A program made the translations under genes and the position numbers. A stretch of DNA of 64,000 bases from Bacteroidota bacterium (lineage in GTDB: Bacteria > Bacteroidota > Bacteroidia > Chitinophagales > Chitinophagaceae), in the NCBI GenBank assembly GCA_018266555.1, contig JAFEAF010000004.1, positions 1 to 64,000 of the forward strand, given 5' to 3'. Positions within the stretch are counted from its first letter, which is position 1, and the number at the start of each line of letters is the position of its first letter. This document shows, in pieces, positions 44,968 to 55,229 of this stretch. The notes under the pieces are model-generated. The model was not told the origin of the DNA, ran no database searches, and saw nothing but the letters and a program-made list of their open reading frames with translations.

Positions 44968-47625
44968 ATGAGAAGATTAACTCTTTTAATTCTTATAGTT
45001 TGTAGTTCATTTTTTATGAAAGCCCAAATGCCTGGAAACACTGGTGGAAACAGGAATAATGGAGCCCAGCAAATAACCGGCAGCTTTTATGGCAAACTGG
45101 TAAATTCACAAAACAACAAACCGGTTGAATTTGCATCTGTAGAATTGATTCAAAATAAATTTGACACAATCACTAAAAAAAGAAAAGATGTTGTAATAGC
45201 TGGCATGTTGACTAAAGCAAATGGCGATTTTAACATAGAAAATATTCCGTTGTTTGGTCAGTATAAACTTCATGTAACCGCCATCGGGTTTAAAGAATTT
45301 ACAAAAGTCATTTCCTTTGATTTTAAAATGGGTAATGGAAGTATGAATAATAATAACAGTACTTCAGATCCAACTGCCATGTTAGGTGCATTGTCCAAAG
45401 ACCTGGGAAATATTAAAATGGATGTAGATGAAAAAGTTTTAAGCAATGTTACAATCACTTCTTCCAAACCAGGGTTGGAATTAGCAATTGATAAAAAAGT
45501 TTTTAATGTTGAAAAAAATATTTCTTCCATTGGCGGTACTGCGGTGGATGTCATGCGTAATGTTCCTTCTTTGAATGTGGATATAGATGGTAATGTAACG
45601 CTTCGCAATAATGCTCCGCAAATATTAGTGGATGGACGGCCCACCACCTTAACCTTAGATCAAATACCTGCAGATGCTATAGAAAGCGTAGAAATAATAA
45701 CCAACCCCTCTGCAAAATATGATGCATCCGGGGGTACTTCAGGAATCCTGAATATTGTATTGAAGAAAAACAGGAAAGTGGGATATAACGGAAATATCAG
45801 AGTGAACGCTGATTCAAGAGGTCGTGTGGGTGGCGGTGGGGATATAAATCTCCGTCAGGGAAAGATAAATTTTTCTGCCAGTGGAAATTATTTTCCCAGA
45901 AAATCTATCAGTAACGGTACCACAGACCGACTAACATTGATCGGGAATCCGAATACAGAATTACAACAAACGGACAATAGCACCTCCATTGGAAATTTTA
46001 AATTTTTCCGGTCTGGCCTTGATTATTTTGTTGATAACCGAAATACGATTTCTCTTGCTGGCAATATCGGTGGCGGACATTTCCAACCTTATACACTCAG
46101 CCAGATACTGATTGATTCTTTGTATGCACCTACGGTTACTTCATCCTTCAATGATCGTTCCTCAAACACGGAAGGGAATTTTCATTTTAAAGGGGGGCAA
46201 TTCAGTTTCAAACATAATTTTCCGAAATCCGGGCATAATATAACAGCCGATATAAATTATAATGCCAGCAAAAACGATAATAGCAACCTTATTGAAACCG
46301 ATTACTACACATACCCTCAAAAACAAATGACCGGAACTTTCAGCCAGAAACAAAATATCTATGGCAATAACAGTAATTGGGTTATCCAGTCCGACTATAC
46401 AAACCCACTGACAGAGAATTCAAAATTTGAAGCGGGCCTTCGGGCATCTGTAAGAAATTCAGACAGCAAGAATGACTTTTACTTTTTTGATGCGAACAAC
46501 AATCCTGTTTACAATGCGCTTTTATCTACCAATTATATCAGTAAAGAACAGGTATATGCTGCTTATTCTACTTTTTCCAATCAAATTAAAAATTTCGGTT
46601 ACCAGGTTGGTTTACGGGTGGAAAGTTCTAACTATGAAGGGCATTTACCAGACAAAAACCAGGATTTCAAAATTAATTTTCCAGTCAGCTTATTCCCCAG
46701 CTTTTTCCTGAGCCAAAAGCTGAAAAACGACCAGGAATTTCAGATTAACTATACCAGGAGAATCAACAGGCCAAACCCCTGGCAATTGAATCCTTTTACC
46801 GATTATTCTGATTCTTTGAATATCAGTCGTGGTAATCCTAATCTAAAACCAGAGTTTACAAATTCCGTTGAATTGACGTATAATAAAACTTTCAGGAACA
46901 GGGATAATTTTCTTGCCTCTATTTATTATAAAAACACCAATGACCTGATCACCCGTTACCAGGTTACAGAAAATGATGTTATAAACAACAAAGAGATGCT
47001 GGTAAACTCTTATATTAATGCCAATTCAAGTTATGTAACCGGGTTGGAATTAATAAGCAAGAATAAAATAAACAAGTGGTGGGATCTAACGTCGAACCTA
47101 AATCTTTATACTTCAAAAATAAATATCAATGATCCGAATCAACCCAAGCAGGATCAATTTGTAAGTTGGTTTGGAAAACTGAACAATACTTTTAAGCTCC
47201 CTAAAAACTTTACATTACAAATTTCCGGTGATTACCAATCTAAAACTATTTTACCTCCGGGTGGAAGTAACAGCAATAACAATCGTGGCTTTGGTGGAAT
47301 GTTTGGCGCTCCTACTGCATCGCAGGGATATGTAAGGGCAACCTATGGCGTTGATGCCGCTGTAAAGTTTGAGTTTCTTAAAGAAAAAAGGGCTTCCATT
47401 TCACTTAATGTAAATGATATCTTCAGAACCCGTACCCAGGATATTCATTCTGAATCTGCCTATTTTGTGCAGGATGCATTTCGTCGCCGTGACGCACAAA
47501 TTTTCCGATTGAACTTTAACTGGAGATTTGGAAAATTTGATGCCTCCTTGTTCAAACGTAAAAACATGAAGAACCAGGAAAACGGGATGGACAATATGAA
47601 TATGGGAGGAATGGGCAATCAATAA
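44968..47625 (+). CDS. TonB-dependent receptor-like outer-membrane barrel protein
   Basis: An 885-residue outer-membrane protein: signal peptide, a carboxypeptidase-regulatory-like N-terminal domain (GKLVNSQNNKPVEFASVEL to IGFKEFTKVI), a plug (VDVMRNVPSLNVDIDGNVTLRNNAPQILVDGRPTTL region) and a long C-terminal barrel of the OMP_b-brl_3 type. No TonB box is obvious and no SusD partner follows, so the cargo is unknown. The tail is rich in Asn, Met and Gly. ATG 44968 is preferred to a TTG 6 bases earlier. Confidence 0.85.
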   Translation: MRRLTLLILIVCSSFFMKAQMPGNTGGNRNNGAQQITGSFYGKLVNSQNNKPVEFASVELIQNKFDTITKKRKDVVIAGMLTKANGDFNIENIPLFGQYKLHVTAIGFKEFTKVISFDFKMGNGSMNNNNSTSDPTAMLGALSKDLGNIKMDVDEKVLSNVTITSSKPGLELAIDKKVFNVEKNISSIGGTAVDVMRNVPSLNVDIDGNVTLRNNAPQILVDGRPTTLTLDQIPADAIESVEIITNPSAKYDASGGTSGILNIVLKKNRKVGYNGNIRVNADSRGRVGGGGDINLRQGKINFSASGNYFPRKSISNGTTDRLTLIGNPNTELQQTDNSTSIGNFKFFRSGLDYFVDNRNTISLAGNIGGGHFQPYTLSQILIDSLYAPTVTSSFNDRSSNTEGNFHFKGGQFSFKHNFPKSGHNITADINYNASKNDNSNLIETDYYTYPQKQMTGTFSQKQNIYGNNSNWVIQSDYTNPLTENSKFEAGLRASVRNSDSKNDFYFFDANNNPVYNALLSTNYISKEQVYAAYSTFSNQIKNFGYQVGLRVESSNYEGHLPDKNQDFKINFPVSLFPSFFLSQKLKNDQEFQINYTRRINRPNPWQLNPFTDYSDSLNISRGNPNLKPEFTNSVELTYNKTFRNRDNFLASIYYKNTNDLITRYQVTENDVINNKEMLVNSYINANSSYVTGLELISKNKINKWWDLTSNLNLYTSKININDPNQPKQDQFVSWFGKLNNTFKLPKNFTLQISGDYQSKTILPPGGSNSNNNRGFGGMFGAPTASQGYVRATYGVDAAVKFEFLKEKRASISLNVNDIFRTRTQDIHSESAYFVQDAFRRRDAQIFRLNFNWRFGKFDASLFKRKNMKNQENGMDNMNMGGMGNQ

Positions 47626-47648
47626 TAAGGCTGAAAAATATTCCAAAG

Positions 47649-47674
47649 GCCCTGCATGAAAATGCGGGGCTTTT
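47649..47674 (+). terminator. Intrinsic terminator after the barrel protein
   Basis: GCCCTGCAT-GAAA-ATGCGGGGC (one T-G pair) then TTTT, 24 bases after the stop. Confidence 0.75.
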
Positions 47675-47717
47675 GATTAAATAGAATATTCTGATTATTT
47701 TGTCCGGGAGAATTGTA

Positions 47718-49028
47718 ATGCTGCTTATTTATTGTGAAAATATTACCCCAAGGTTTAAATATATAAGCCGTTATATCCTGGAAGAGATTTGTGGTTTTGA
47801 AATTAAAATAACCTCCGATCATTCTGAATACATATCGTTTGAGGGGCCTTCTTTAAATTACAGTAACCGCTTGTTTAATAAAAAGGAAATTCAGATTGCT
47901 CCTGCTTCCTTTTTATTTGAAAATTCATTGAATCCAGCTAATCCCCGAATAGAGAAAAGAGATAACGAAATTGATTTCTATTTTCCTGCGCTTCATTCTG
48001 AACTTTGGGTGAAAGATCCAGTTGCTGCCTCATTTTTTCTGCTTAGCCGATACGAAGAATATTTTCCTTATTCACCTGGCAAATATAACAGCTATGAAGC
48101 TCATGTTTCAATCAGCTTTCTGCATGGAATTTTAAACAAGCCCTTAGTTAATGAGTGGGCGGAAAAATTAAAAAGGCAGCTAATTGAAATGTTTCCCTCC
48201 ACTCCTTTTTGTCCACAAAATTTTTCAGCCATTGTTTCAATTGACATTGACCAGGCATTCGCATTTCAAAACAGGGGGCGTCTTAGAAACTTTCTATCCT
48301 TTTTCCGGAATATCTTTTTTCTGAATGGTAAATTGCTGTCGGCTCAAATAAAAACAATTCTCTTTAAAGGACAAGACCCTTATGACACATATACGTATTT
48401 GAACCAAATTCAGTCAGAATCAAAATTGCAATTTCTATATTTTGTAAACCTGGGCGATTATTCTAAGTTTGATAAAAACCTGGATACAAAAAACCATTCA
48501 TTGAAAAAGTTGCTTGCCGGCATCCATAGCTATGCTCCGGTTGGTATTCATCCTTCATTTTATTCCAACGATATTCCTTCAAAATTTGACTCTGAAAAAA
48601 AAGCATTGGAAATCATGTTGGGTGAACCTGTTACAAAAAGCAGGCAGCATTATTTAAAAATAATGATGCCTGATACATACCATCACCTTTTAAATGCTGG
48701 AATCGAAGAAGATTATAGTATGGGGTATAGTACCCGGCCAGGATTTAGGGCAGGCACCTGCACACCGTTTTATTGGTTTGATCTTTCTAAAAATGAAGAA
48801 ACCAAATTAAAAGTGTATCCCGTTACTTTTATGGAGGGAACATTGGGAGAGGATATGAAATTGACACCCACGCAAGGCTTAAAACTAATGGAAGATTACA
48901 TTGATTTGGTAAAAAAGTATAACGGAACATTACTTTGCATCTGGCATAATCATTCGGTGAACGACTGGTTTTTTTGGAAAGGGTGGAAAAAGACATTTGA
49001 ACAAATGATTGAAAAAATAAAAGAGTGA
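47718..49028 (+). CDS. Polysaccharide deacetylase family protein
   Basis: A 436-residue protein: an N-terminal domain of the DUF7033 type and a C-terminal carbohydrate-esterase-4-like part with [11 protein letters not shown] (metal Asp), [10 protein letters not shown] (H motif) and [27 protein letters not shown]-type (here [17 protein letters not shown]) near the active site. It removes acetyl groups from a surface glycan. The ATG at 47718 is used. Its stop overlaps the GTG start of the glycosyltransferase gene (GTGA), so they are translationally coupled. Confidence 0.8.
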   Translation: [436 protein letters not shown]

Positions 49029-50146
49029 CATTGGAAAAAAGAAGAGTGACTGTTTCTGTAATCAGCGATTTGGTTTCCGACCAGCGGGTACACAGGGTTT
49101 GCACTTTCTTACAGGAGAACGGATTTGAGATTGCCCTGATTGGAAGAAGAAATAATAAAAGCCTTTTACCGGATCAAAGAAACTATTCCATTCACCGTAT
49201 TCGGTGCTATTTCAATAAGGGAGTAATGAAATATGCTGAATTTAACTGGAAGCTATTCATTAAACTATTATTCAAAAAAACGGATATGCTCCTTTCTAAT
49301 GATCTTGATACCTTGGTTCCTAATTTTATCATTTCTAAGCTTCGCCGTAAAAAGTTGGTTTATGATACTCATGAATATTTTACCGGAATGCCGGAACTTC
49401 AAAACAAACCCATAAGAAGAAGAATCTGGAAAACCATTGAAAAAATTATACTGCCCCGTATAAAAAAAGTATATACAGTCAGTGAGTCTGTTGCGAATCA
49501 GTATGAAAAAGATTATGGGGTAAAACTGCAAGTAATTCGTAATACACCCATACTCAATAGCTCATTACAAAACCGGGAAGATGATATTTTACCAAAAGGA
49601 AAAACAATATTACTGTTGCAGGGCTCGGGAATAAATAAAGACCGTGGGGCTGAAGAATTAATAGAAAGCATGACGCTACTCCCGGACAACTTTCTGTTAG
49701 TTTTGATTGGGGGCGGAGAATGCTGGGAAGGTTTAAAATCACTTACTCTTAAACTGAATTTGAAAGATAAAGTAATGTTTATTGAAAAAGTTCCATTTGA
49801 AGAATTAAAAAAATATACGTCACAGGCTTACCTGGGATTTTCATTGGATAAGCCTACTAACCTGAATTACCGGTTGAGTTTACCAAATAAAATATTTGAT
49901 TATATTCATGCCGGGGTTCCTATAGTAGCATCTGAGATCACCGAAGTAAAAAAGATATTGGAAACATACCAGGTCGGCACTGCTATTCCTGATGTGACAC
50001 CACAAACTATTGCTGCTGCGGTGCTATCAGTTTTTAAAAATCAACAATTATATGAAAGATGGAAACAAAACACAACAAAAGCCACCGAGGATCTATGCTG
50101 GCAGAAAGAACAATTAGCTTTAAAAGAGATATTTAAAGTAGTTTAA
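49025..50146 (+). CDS. Glycosyltransferase family 4 protein
   Basis: A 373-residue GT-B enzyme. The N-terminal part has VSVISDLVSDQRVHRVCTFLQENG and DTLVPNFII, the C-terminal part ILLLQGSGINKDRGAEELIESM and LSLPNKIFDYIHAGVPIVASEI with the donor-binding E-x7-E-like region. It likely builds a surface or exported glycan together with the deacetylase. Start is GTG at 49025; a TTG 6 bases on is an alternative. Confidence 0.85.
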   Translation: MTLEKRRVTVSVISDLVSDQRVHRVCTFLQENGFEIALIGRRNNKSLLPDQRNYSIHRIRCYFNKGVMKYAEFNWKLFIKLLFKKTDMLLSNDLDTLVPNFIISKLRRKKLVYDTHEYFTGMPELQNKPIRRRIWKTIEKIILPRIKKVYTVSESVANQYEKDYGVKLQVIRNTPILNSSLQNREDDILPKGKTILLLQGSGINKDRGAEELIESMTLLPDNFLLVLIGGGECWEGLKSLTLKLNLKDKVMFIEKVPFEELKKYTSQAYLGFSLDKPTNLNYRLSLPNKIFDYIHAGVPIVASEITEVKKILETYQVGTAIPDVTPQTIAAAVLSVFKNQQLYERWKQNTTKATEDLCWQKEQLALKEIFKVV

Positions 50147-50257
50147 TTTTAACCTTGCTGCTCAATAAAATATATTTTAAAATATTTCTCAGAACTTTTT
50201 ACGGGCAAAAGTGTTATCCGCTAGAAGTAAATTATTGTAACTCACAATCCATTTATT

Positions 50258-51391
50258 TTGACTGAAAAGCATCTGCATATAGTTTGCCTGGATGTACCCT
50301 GGCCGCCTGATTATGGTGGCGCTATGGATATGATGAACCGGATCAGGATGTTTAAAGAGCTTGGAGTTTCCCTGCATCTTCACTATTTCAGCTACAATGA
50401 AAGAGGGACACCCAACGAACTGAACCAGTTTTGTGAAACGATTCACATTTATAAAAGAAAAACAGGTATTAAAGGTATTTCTTTCAAACTTCCATACATT
50501 ATTGCTTCCAGGATTAATGAAGAACTTATAACCGTTTTAAATAAAGATGATTACCCTATTTTACTGGAAGGGATTCATTGTACCGGCATCCTTCCTTTTA
50601 TTGATGTAAAAAAACGCAGGATCATCATCCGGATGCATAATGAAGAAAGCATTTACTATAAAGAGCTGGCAAGGTCGGAAAGAAATTTTTTTAAAAAACT
50701 ATATTTCAGGAATGAAAGCCGGCTTCTCAAAAAATACAATCACCATTTGCCCGACAGTTGCATGTATGCCTGCGTTTCAAACGAAGATACCAGACTGTTG
50801 AAAGAACATTTTCATCTCAGTCTTGTTGAATATATTCCCACATTTCCTGATTGGCAACAGGTGTCCATAGAAGAAGGTATTGGAAATTTTTGTTTATTCC
50901 ATGGGAATCTTTCAGTTCCCGAAAATGAAGAAGCCGCCAAATGGTTATTACAAAAAGTTTTTACTAAAATAAAAACCCCTCTCGTTATTGCAGGTAAAAA
51001 CCCTTCAAAAAGCCTGGTAAAACAGGCTCAGCTTTGTCAACATACATGCCTGGTATCAAATCCATCCAAGGCAGAAATGAATGATCTTATTCGCAAGGCA
51101 CATATCCATGTTCTTCCCTGTTTTAATAAAACCATTACGGGTATAAGGCTTAAATTACTTCATGCCTTGTTTGAAGGCAGACATTGTATCGTGAATGATC
51201 CTATGGTGCAAGGAACAGGGCTGGAAGCGGCCTGTCACATTGGTACCAATGCAAATGCTTTTGCCTCTATAGTGATCCAACTTTATCATCAGCCTTTTAC
51301 ATCAGAAGAAATTAACTTGAGAAAGCGATTGCTGGGAGATGTGTATGACAATGAAAAAAATACCAAAAAGCTTATTCCATACTTATGGTAG
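50258..51391 (+). CDS. Glycosyltransferase (GT-B fold)
   Basis: A 377-residue GT-B protein: HIVCLDVPWPPDYGGAMDMMNRI at the N-terminus, IRMHNEESIYYKELA in the middle and LFHGNLSVPENEEAAKWLL then VLPCFNKTITGIRLKLLHALFEGRHCIVND at the donor site. It resembles the GT4 family used in capsule or LPS assembly. The only start in frame is a TTG at 50258. Its end overlaps the convergent ftsE by 20 bases. Confidence 0.8.
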   Translation: MTEKHLHIVCLDVPWPPDYGGAMDMMNRIRMFKELGVSLHLHYFSYNERGTPNELNQFCETIHIYKRKTGIKGISFKLPYIIASRINEELITVLNKDDYPILLEGIHCTGILPFIDVKKRRIIIRMHNEESIYYKELARSERNFFKKLYFRNESRLLKKYNHHLPDSCMYACVSNEDTRLLKEHFHLSLVEYIPTFPDWQQVSIEEGIGNFCLFHGNLSVPENEEAAKWLLQKVFTKIKTPLVIAGKNPSKSLVKQAQLCQHTCLVSNPSKAEMNDLIRKAHIHVLPCFNKTITGIRLKLLHALFEGRHCIVNDPMVQGTGLEAACHIGTNANAFASIVIQLYHQPFTSEEINLRKRLLGDVYDNEKNTKKLIPYLW

Positions 51392-52061
51392 CATTGTCAA
51401 GGACTCTTCCCTTTTCGGTTCTTATCATTCGGGCCGGGAATTTCTGTACTACAATATAGTCATGAGATGCCATGATCACCGTCGTTGCATAATCTTTCGA
51501 TATATTAATCAATAAGTGCATGATTTCATCAGAAGTTTCAGGATCCAGATTGCCCGTGGGTTCATCCGCTAAAATCACTTTCGGAGAATTCAATAAAGCT
51601 CTTGCAATATCCACCCTTTGCTGTTCTCCGCCACTCAACTCATAAGGCATTTTGAACCCTTTGGCTTTTAAACCCACTTTATCAAGTACATCTCCTATTT
51701 TTTCATCCATCATCTTTTCATCCGTCCAACCGGTAGCTTTCAATACAAATTTTAAATTGTTATTTACATTGCGATCAGTCAGTAGTTGAAAATCCTGGAA
51801 CACCACCCCGAGATTTCGGCGCAGGTAAGGCAGTTTTTTCCAGTCCAATGTTTTTAAATTAAATCCTGCTACAGTCCCTTCGCCATCGCGAAGTGGTAAC
51901 TCGCCATATAATGTTTTGAGCAGGCTTGATTTTCCGGTACCCGTTTTACCTACCAAATACACAAATTCTCCTTTATTAACTGCAAGATTTACATCCTGCA
52001 GAATCAGGTTATTGCCCTGGTAAATACTGGCATGTTTTAATTCGATGATAGATTCTGCCAT
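51372..52061 (-). CDS. ftsE: FtsE-type ABC transporter ATP-binding protein
   Basis: A 229-residue ABC ATPase with Walker [10 protein letters not shown], signature [16 protein letters not shown] and Walker [13 protein letters not shown]. The length and sequence fit FtsE, which with the membrane protein FtsX activates cell-wall hydrolases at division. FtsX is not adjacent, as is usual in Bacteroidota, so a LolD-like role cannot be excluded. It is divergent from the BlaI-type gene, so the operator region could affect both. Confidence 0.82.
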   Translation of the reverse strand: MAESIIELKHASIYQGNNLILQDVNLAVNKGEFVYLVGKTGTGKSSLLKTLYGELPLRDGEGTVAGFNLKTLDWKKLPYLRRNLGVVFQDFQLLTDRNVNNNLKFVLKATGWTDEKMMDEKIGDVLDKVGLKAKGFKMPYELSGGEQQRVDIARALLNSPKVILADEPTGNLDPETSDEIMHLLINISKDYATTVIMASHDYIVVQKFPARMIRTEKGRVLDNATISME

Positions 52062-52123
52062 CCTTTATCCGTTTGCTGCAAAATAAAGGAAACTAAGCAT
52101 AGAATGGTTCATTTTTTTTCTTT

Positions 52124-52159
52124 AACTAAATTCTTAGTTGTTAAACTAATAATTTAGTT
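52124..52159. promoter_or_regulatory. Doubled operator before blaI-type gene
   Basis: Two identical dyads AACTAA-N4-TTAGTT (52124-52139 and 52144-52159), 4 bases apart, a 20-base repeat period, so both sites lie on the same face of the helix. Placed 27 to 62 bases before the BlaI-family start codon. Confidence 0.65.
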
Positions 52160-52185
52160 ATAGCTTCGGATTATAATTTGACATC

Positions 52186-52557
52186 ATGAAAACATTGACC
52201 AAGGCTGAAGAACAGATCATGCAGGCTGTTTGGAAATTAAATTCTGCATTTCTCCGTGAGATTGTGGAAGCAATGCCCAACCCGAAACCACACCAGAATA
52301 CAGTAGCCACGCTATTGAAGATTCTGATTGAAAAAGAATTTGTCGGCATTCATAATATCGGGCGGCACCACCAGTATTACCCGCTTATCACAAAAGAGGA
52401 ATATTCCAAAAGGAGCATCAAGCAGCTTGCAAAAAATTATTTTGAAGGCTCATCCAGTAATGTGGTTTCTTTTTTAGTAAAAGAAAATAATATCTCCGTA
52501 GAAGAATTGGAAAGCCTGCTGCAACAAATCAAAAAACAACAAAACCAGAAAAAATGA
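52186..52557 (+). CDS. BlaI/MecI-family transcriptional repressor
   Basis: A 123-residue winged-helix repressor of the BlaI/MecI/CopY family: LTKAEEQIMQAVWKLNSAFLREIVEAM then HQNTVATLLKILIEKEFV (recognition helix). The C-terminal helix supports dimerisation, and in the family it is cut by the partner protease to release DNA. It overlaps the M56 gene by 4 bases (ATGA), a fixed pair. It probably represses its own operon through the dyads just upstream. Confidence 0.9.
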   Translation: MKTLTKAEEQIMQAVWKLNSAFLREIVEAMPNPKPHQNTVATLLKILIEKEFVGIHNIGRHHQYYPLITKEEYSKRSIKQLAKNYFEGSSSNVVSFLVKENNISVEELESLLQQIKKQQNQKK

Positions 52558-55169
52558 AATCCCTGTTTTATTACCTGCTCCAGGTCATCATCGTTTCAGG
52601 AATTTTGTATGCGTATTTTCATCTTTTCTTAAGGAATAAAAAATTCCATCATTATAACCGTTTTTATATTCTGGCAGCAGCTATGCTCAGTATTTTCATT
52701 CCTTTTCTAAATATTCCTGTTTACTTTACACATACACAGGCTCATTCATCCTTTGTTTTATATACGCTGTCAAATATTTCAGCTCCTTCGTATGAAATAA
52801 ACCCTTTACTGATTACAACTCCTGCACAGAACTGGTTTACCTGGCAAAATGTATTATTCTTTGCATACATTCTTATTGCCTCAATAGTATTTCTAAAAGT
52901 GGTTTTATCATTAATAAACATAAGACGTATCATTAAACAAAACACCGTAGAAAAAATTAAAAAAATCCGCTTTGTAAATACTGAAGAACCGGGCACTCCC
53001 TTCTCTTTTTTCCGATGGCTGTTCTGGAACCGGAAAATTGAATTGCAGTCCTCGAAAGGCGAACAAATTTTCCGTCATGAACTTTTTCATATCGAGCAAA
53101 AGCACAGTTGGGATATTATATTCATGGAAATACTCACGGTACTGTTTTGGATAAACCCATTCTTTTATTTAGTGAAAAAAGAAATAAAGGCCATTCACGA
53201 ATTTTTAGCCGACCGGTTTGCCGTTACTGAAAACAGGAAATGGGAATATGCCGAACTCCTTTTGATGCAGGCATTGAATACACAAAACCATTTAATCAAT
53301 CCATTTTTTCATAACCAAATCAAAAGACGTATAGCCATGTTAACTACATCCACAAAAACAGGACACCAATATCTGCGAAAGGTATTGGTGCTTCCCCTTG
53401 CTGCCATTGTGCTGGCCCTGTTTGCTTTTAAATATAAAGAAAAAGAATCGTTACAAAGCCAGCTCCCTCCCGGTCAAACATATACAGTAGTTATTGATGC
53501 CGGACATGGAGGCACAGAGCCCGGAACAGAAGGTAGTTATGGTGTTTTTGAAAAAGATATAGTTCTGTCAATTGCTCACAAAGTAAAGTCACTGAATAAT
53601 GATGATAATCTGAAAATTTTCCTTACACGAGATGATGATGTAACAGTTCCTCTCCAGGACAGAACAGGTTTGAGTAACAACAAGGCGGCTGATCTTTTTA
53701 TATCGCTGCATGTAAACGCCCAAGCGATAACAAATGAGCCAGCTACTAAAAAATCGGGCATAGAAGTATATATTCCTTCTTCCAATAAAACTTTTTACAG
53801 CGAGAACAGGATTCTTGCCTCCATTTTATTGAACTATTTTTCACAGTTGCATCCTGTCAATAATTCGATACAGCACCGAAACAAAAAAATATGGGTTTTG
53901 GAAAACACTCAATGCCCATCGGCGATGATTGAATTGGGCTACATGAACAATAATGATGACTTGCAGTTTATCAAACAGCCAGCCAACCAGGCCGAAATTG
54001 CTAAAACTATTTTGCAATCAATAGATCAATATTTTTTGCAAAAAGAAAGTAATGATTGGGAAGAAAGAAAAAAAGATGTACTTGATACTATCCCGATTTT
54101 TTCTCAAGTAGCCCGAAAGCAGGGCCTTAGAACCCAGGATGCAGTTATTTTTGGAGGAAAGAATGAAAACCGCTATTCCATATACTCGGATTCATTAATT
54201 TTTAAATCTGATATAAATAATCCGGATCTGAAAGATGCCTTAATTATTTTGAACGGGAAAAAGATTGACCCGGAAACTATTTTCAACAAAACTGTAATTG
54301 CCAAAATGTTAACCGTATACCCGGAAAACGATCCACAGGCTATCAGCAAATTTGGCCCCGCTGCCAAAAATGGTGTTTTAATTTTTGAAGATGCTAAATT
54401 TAAAAATTTTTATAATCCTGATAAAGCTATTCCGGATACACTAAAGCCCGACAATAAAGTCGTCGAAAAAGTCGAAATTGAAGCATCTTTTCCCGGGGGT
54501 GAACAAGCATGGAGAAAATACTTAGAGAGAAATATTTCAAACTTTAACCCGGCAGATAAAGGAGCGCCAAACGGAACTTATACTGTGTATATTCAATTTG
54601 TTGTGGATAAAGAGGGATATATTAGTGATGTGAAACCATTAACCCGTTATGGTTATGGAATGGAAGATGTAGCAGTGAACTTAATAAAAAAATGCCCAAG
54701 ATGGATTCCCGCAATGCAGAATGGACATGAAGTAAAAGCATACAGGAAGCAACCGATCACATTTGTTGTGAGTGAAGAAAAAAAATCAACTGGAGTAAAT
54801 GAGAAAAATGCGGTGACTTCAAAAAAGATTCCAGGCAACACTAAAATTTTTGAAAAAACAGAAGTATCTCCTTCATTTCCGGGTGGAGATCTTGCCTGGA
54901 GGAAATACCTGATACGCACACTCAGTGGTTACAATCCTGCTGATAGCGGCGCAGCAGAAGGAACCTATAAAGTCATAGCGCAATTTATCGTTGATAAAAA
55001 AGGAAATTTAAATGAAATAAAGACTTTAACCCATTTCGGTCATGGAATGGAAAATAAGGTCATTGCAATGTTAAAAAGCGGGCCTAAATGGTTGCCGGCA
55101 ATGCAAAACGGTCATAAAGTAGCCGCTTATATAGAACAACCGGTGACATTTGTAATTCAGAAAGAATAA
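52554..55169 (+). CDS. M56 membrane peptidase fused to N-acetylmuramoyl-L-alanine amidase and two TonB C-terminal domains
   Basis: An 871-residue fusion. Residues 1-290 are a BlaR1-like M56 domain with membrane helices, the zinc motif HELFH (175-179) and third ligand E216. After a last helix (275-292), residues 308-492 are an Amidase_3 domain with H318, E333, H386 and the catalytic E460, all present. A short plug-like region (about 560-612) follows, then two TonB C-terminal domains (645-742 and 773-868). M56-TonB proteins are common in Bacteroidota; an amidase inside one is unusual to me. It probably senses the wall or cleaves it outside and controls the BlaI partner inside. That mechanism is inferred. 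Confidence 0.88.
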   Translation: MKSLFYYLLQVIIVSGILYAYFHLFLRNKKFHHYNRFYILAAAMLSIFIPFLNIPVYFTHTQAHSSFVLYTLSNISAPSYEINPLLITTPAQNWFTWQNVLFFAYILIASIVFLKVVLSLINIRRIIKQNTVEKIKKIRFVNTEEPGTPFSFFRWLFWNRKIELQSSKGEQIFRHELFHIEQKHSWDIIFMEILTVLFWINPFFYLVKKEIKAIHEFLADRFAVTENRKWEYAELLLMQALNTQNHLINPFFHNQIKRRIAMLTTSTKTGHQYLRKVLVLPLAAIVLALFAFKYKEKESLQSQLPPGQTYTVVIDAGHGGTEPGTEGSYGVFEKDIVLSIAHKVKSLNNDDNLKIFLTRDDDVTVPLQDRTGLSNNKAADLFISLHVNAQAITNEPATKKSGIEVYIPSSNKTFYSENRILASILLNYFSQLHPVNNSIQHRNKKIWVLENTQCPSAMIELGYMNNNDDLQFIKQPANQAEIAKTILQSIDQYFLQKESNDWEERKKDVLDTIPIFSQVARKQGLRTQDAVIFGGKNENRYSIYSDSLIFKSDINNPDLKDALIILNGKKIDPETIFNKTVIAKMLTVYPENDPQAISKFGPAAKNGVLIFEDAKFKNFYNPDKAIPDTLKPDNKVVEKVEIEASFPGGEQAWRKYLERNISNFNPADKGAPNGTYTVYIQFVVDKEGYISDVKPLTRYGYGMEDVAVNLIKKCPRWIPAMQNGHEVKAYRKQPITFVVSEEKKSTGVNEKNAVTSKKIPGNTKIFEKTEVSPSFPGGDLAWRKYLIRTLSGYNPADSGAAEGTYKVIAQFIVDKKGNLNEIKTLTHFGHGMENKVIAMLKSGPKWLPAMQNGHKVAAYIEQPVTFVIQKE

Positions 55170-55187
55170 GCCAATGCTATATTGGCT
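55169..55187. other. Hairpin between convergent genes
   Basis: AGCCAAT-5-ATTGGCT, a perfect 7-bp stem, starting at the last base of the M56 fusion gene. No T-run on either side, so a terminator role is uncertain. Confidence 0.35.
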
Positions 55188-55229
55188 CCGGTTCGGCTGA
55201 TGAAAACACGATCCTGTACATGTTATTAT

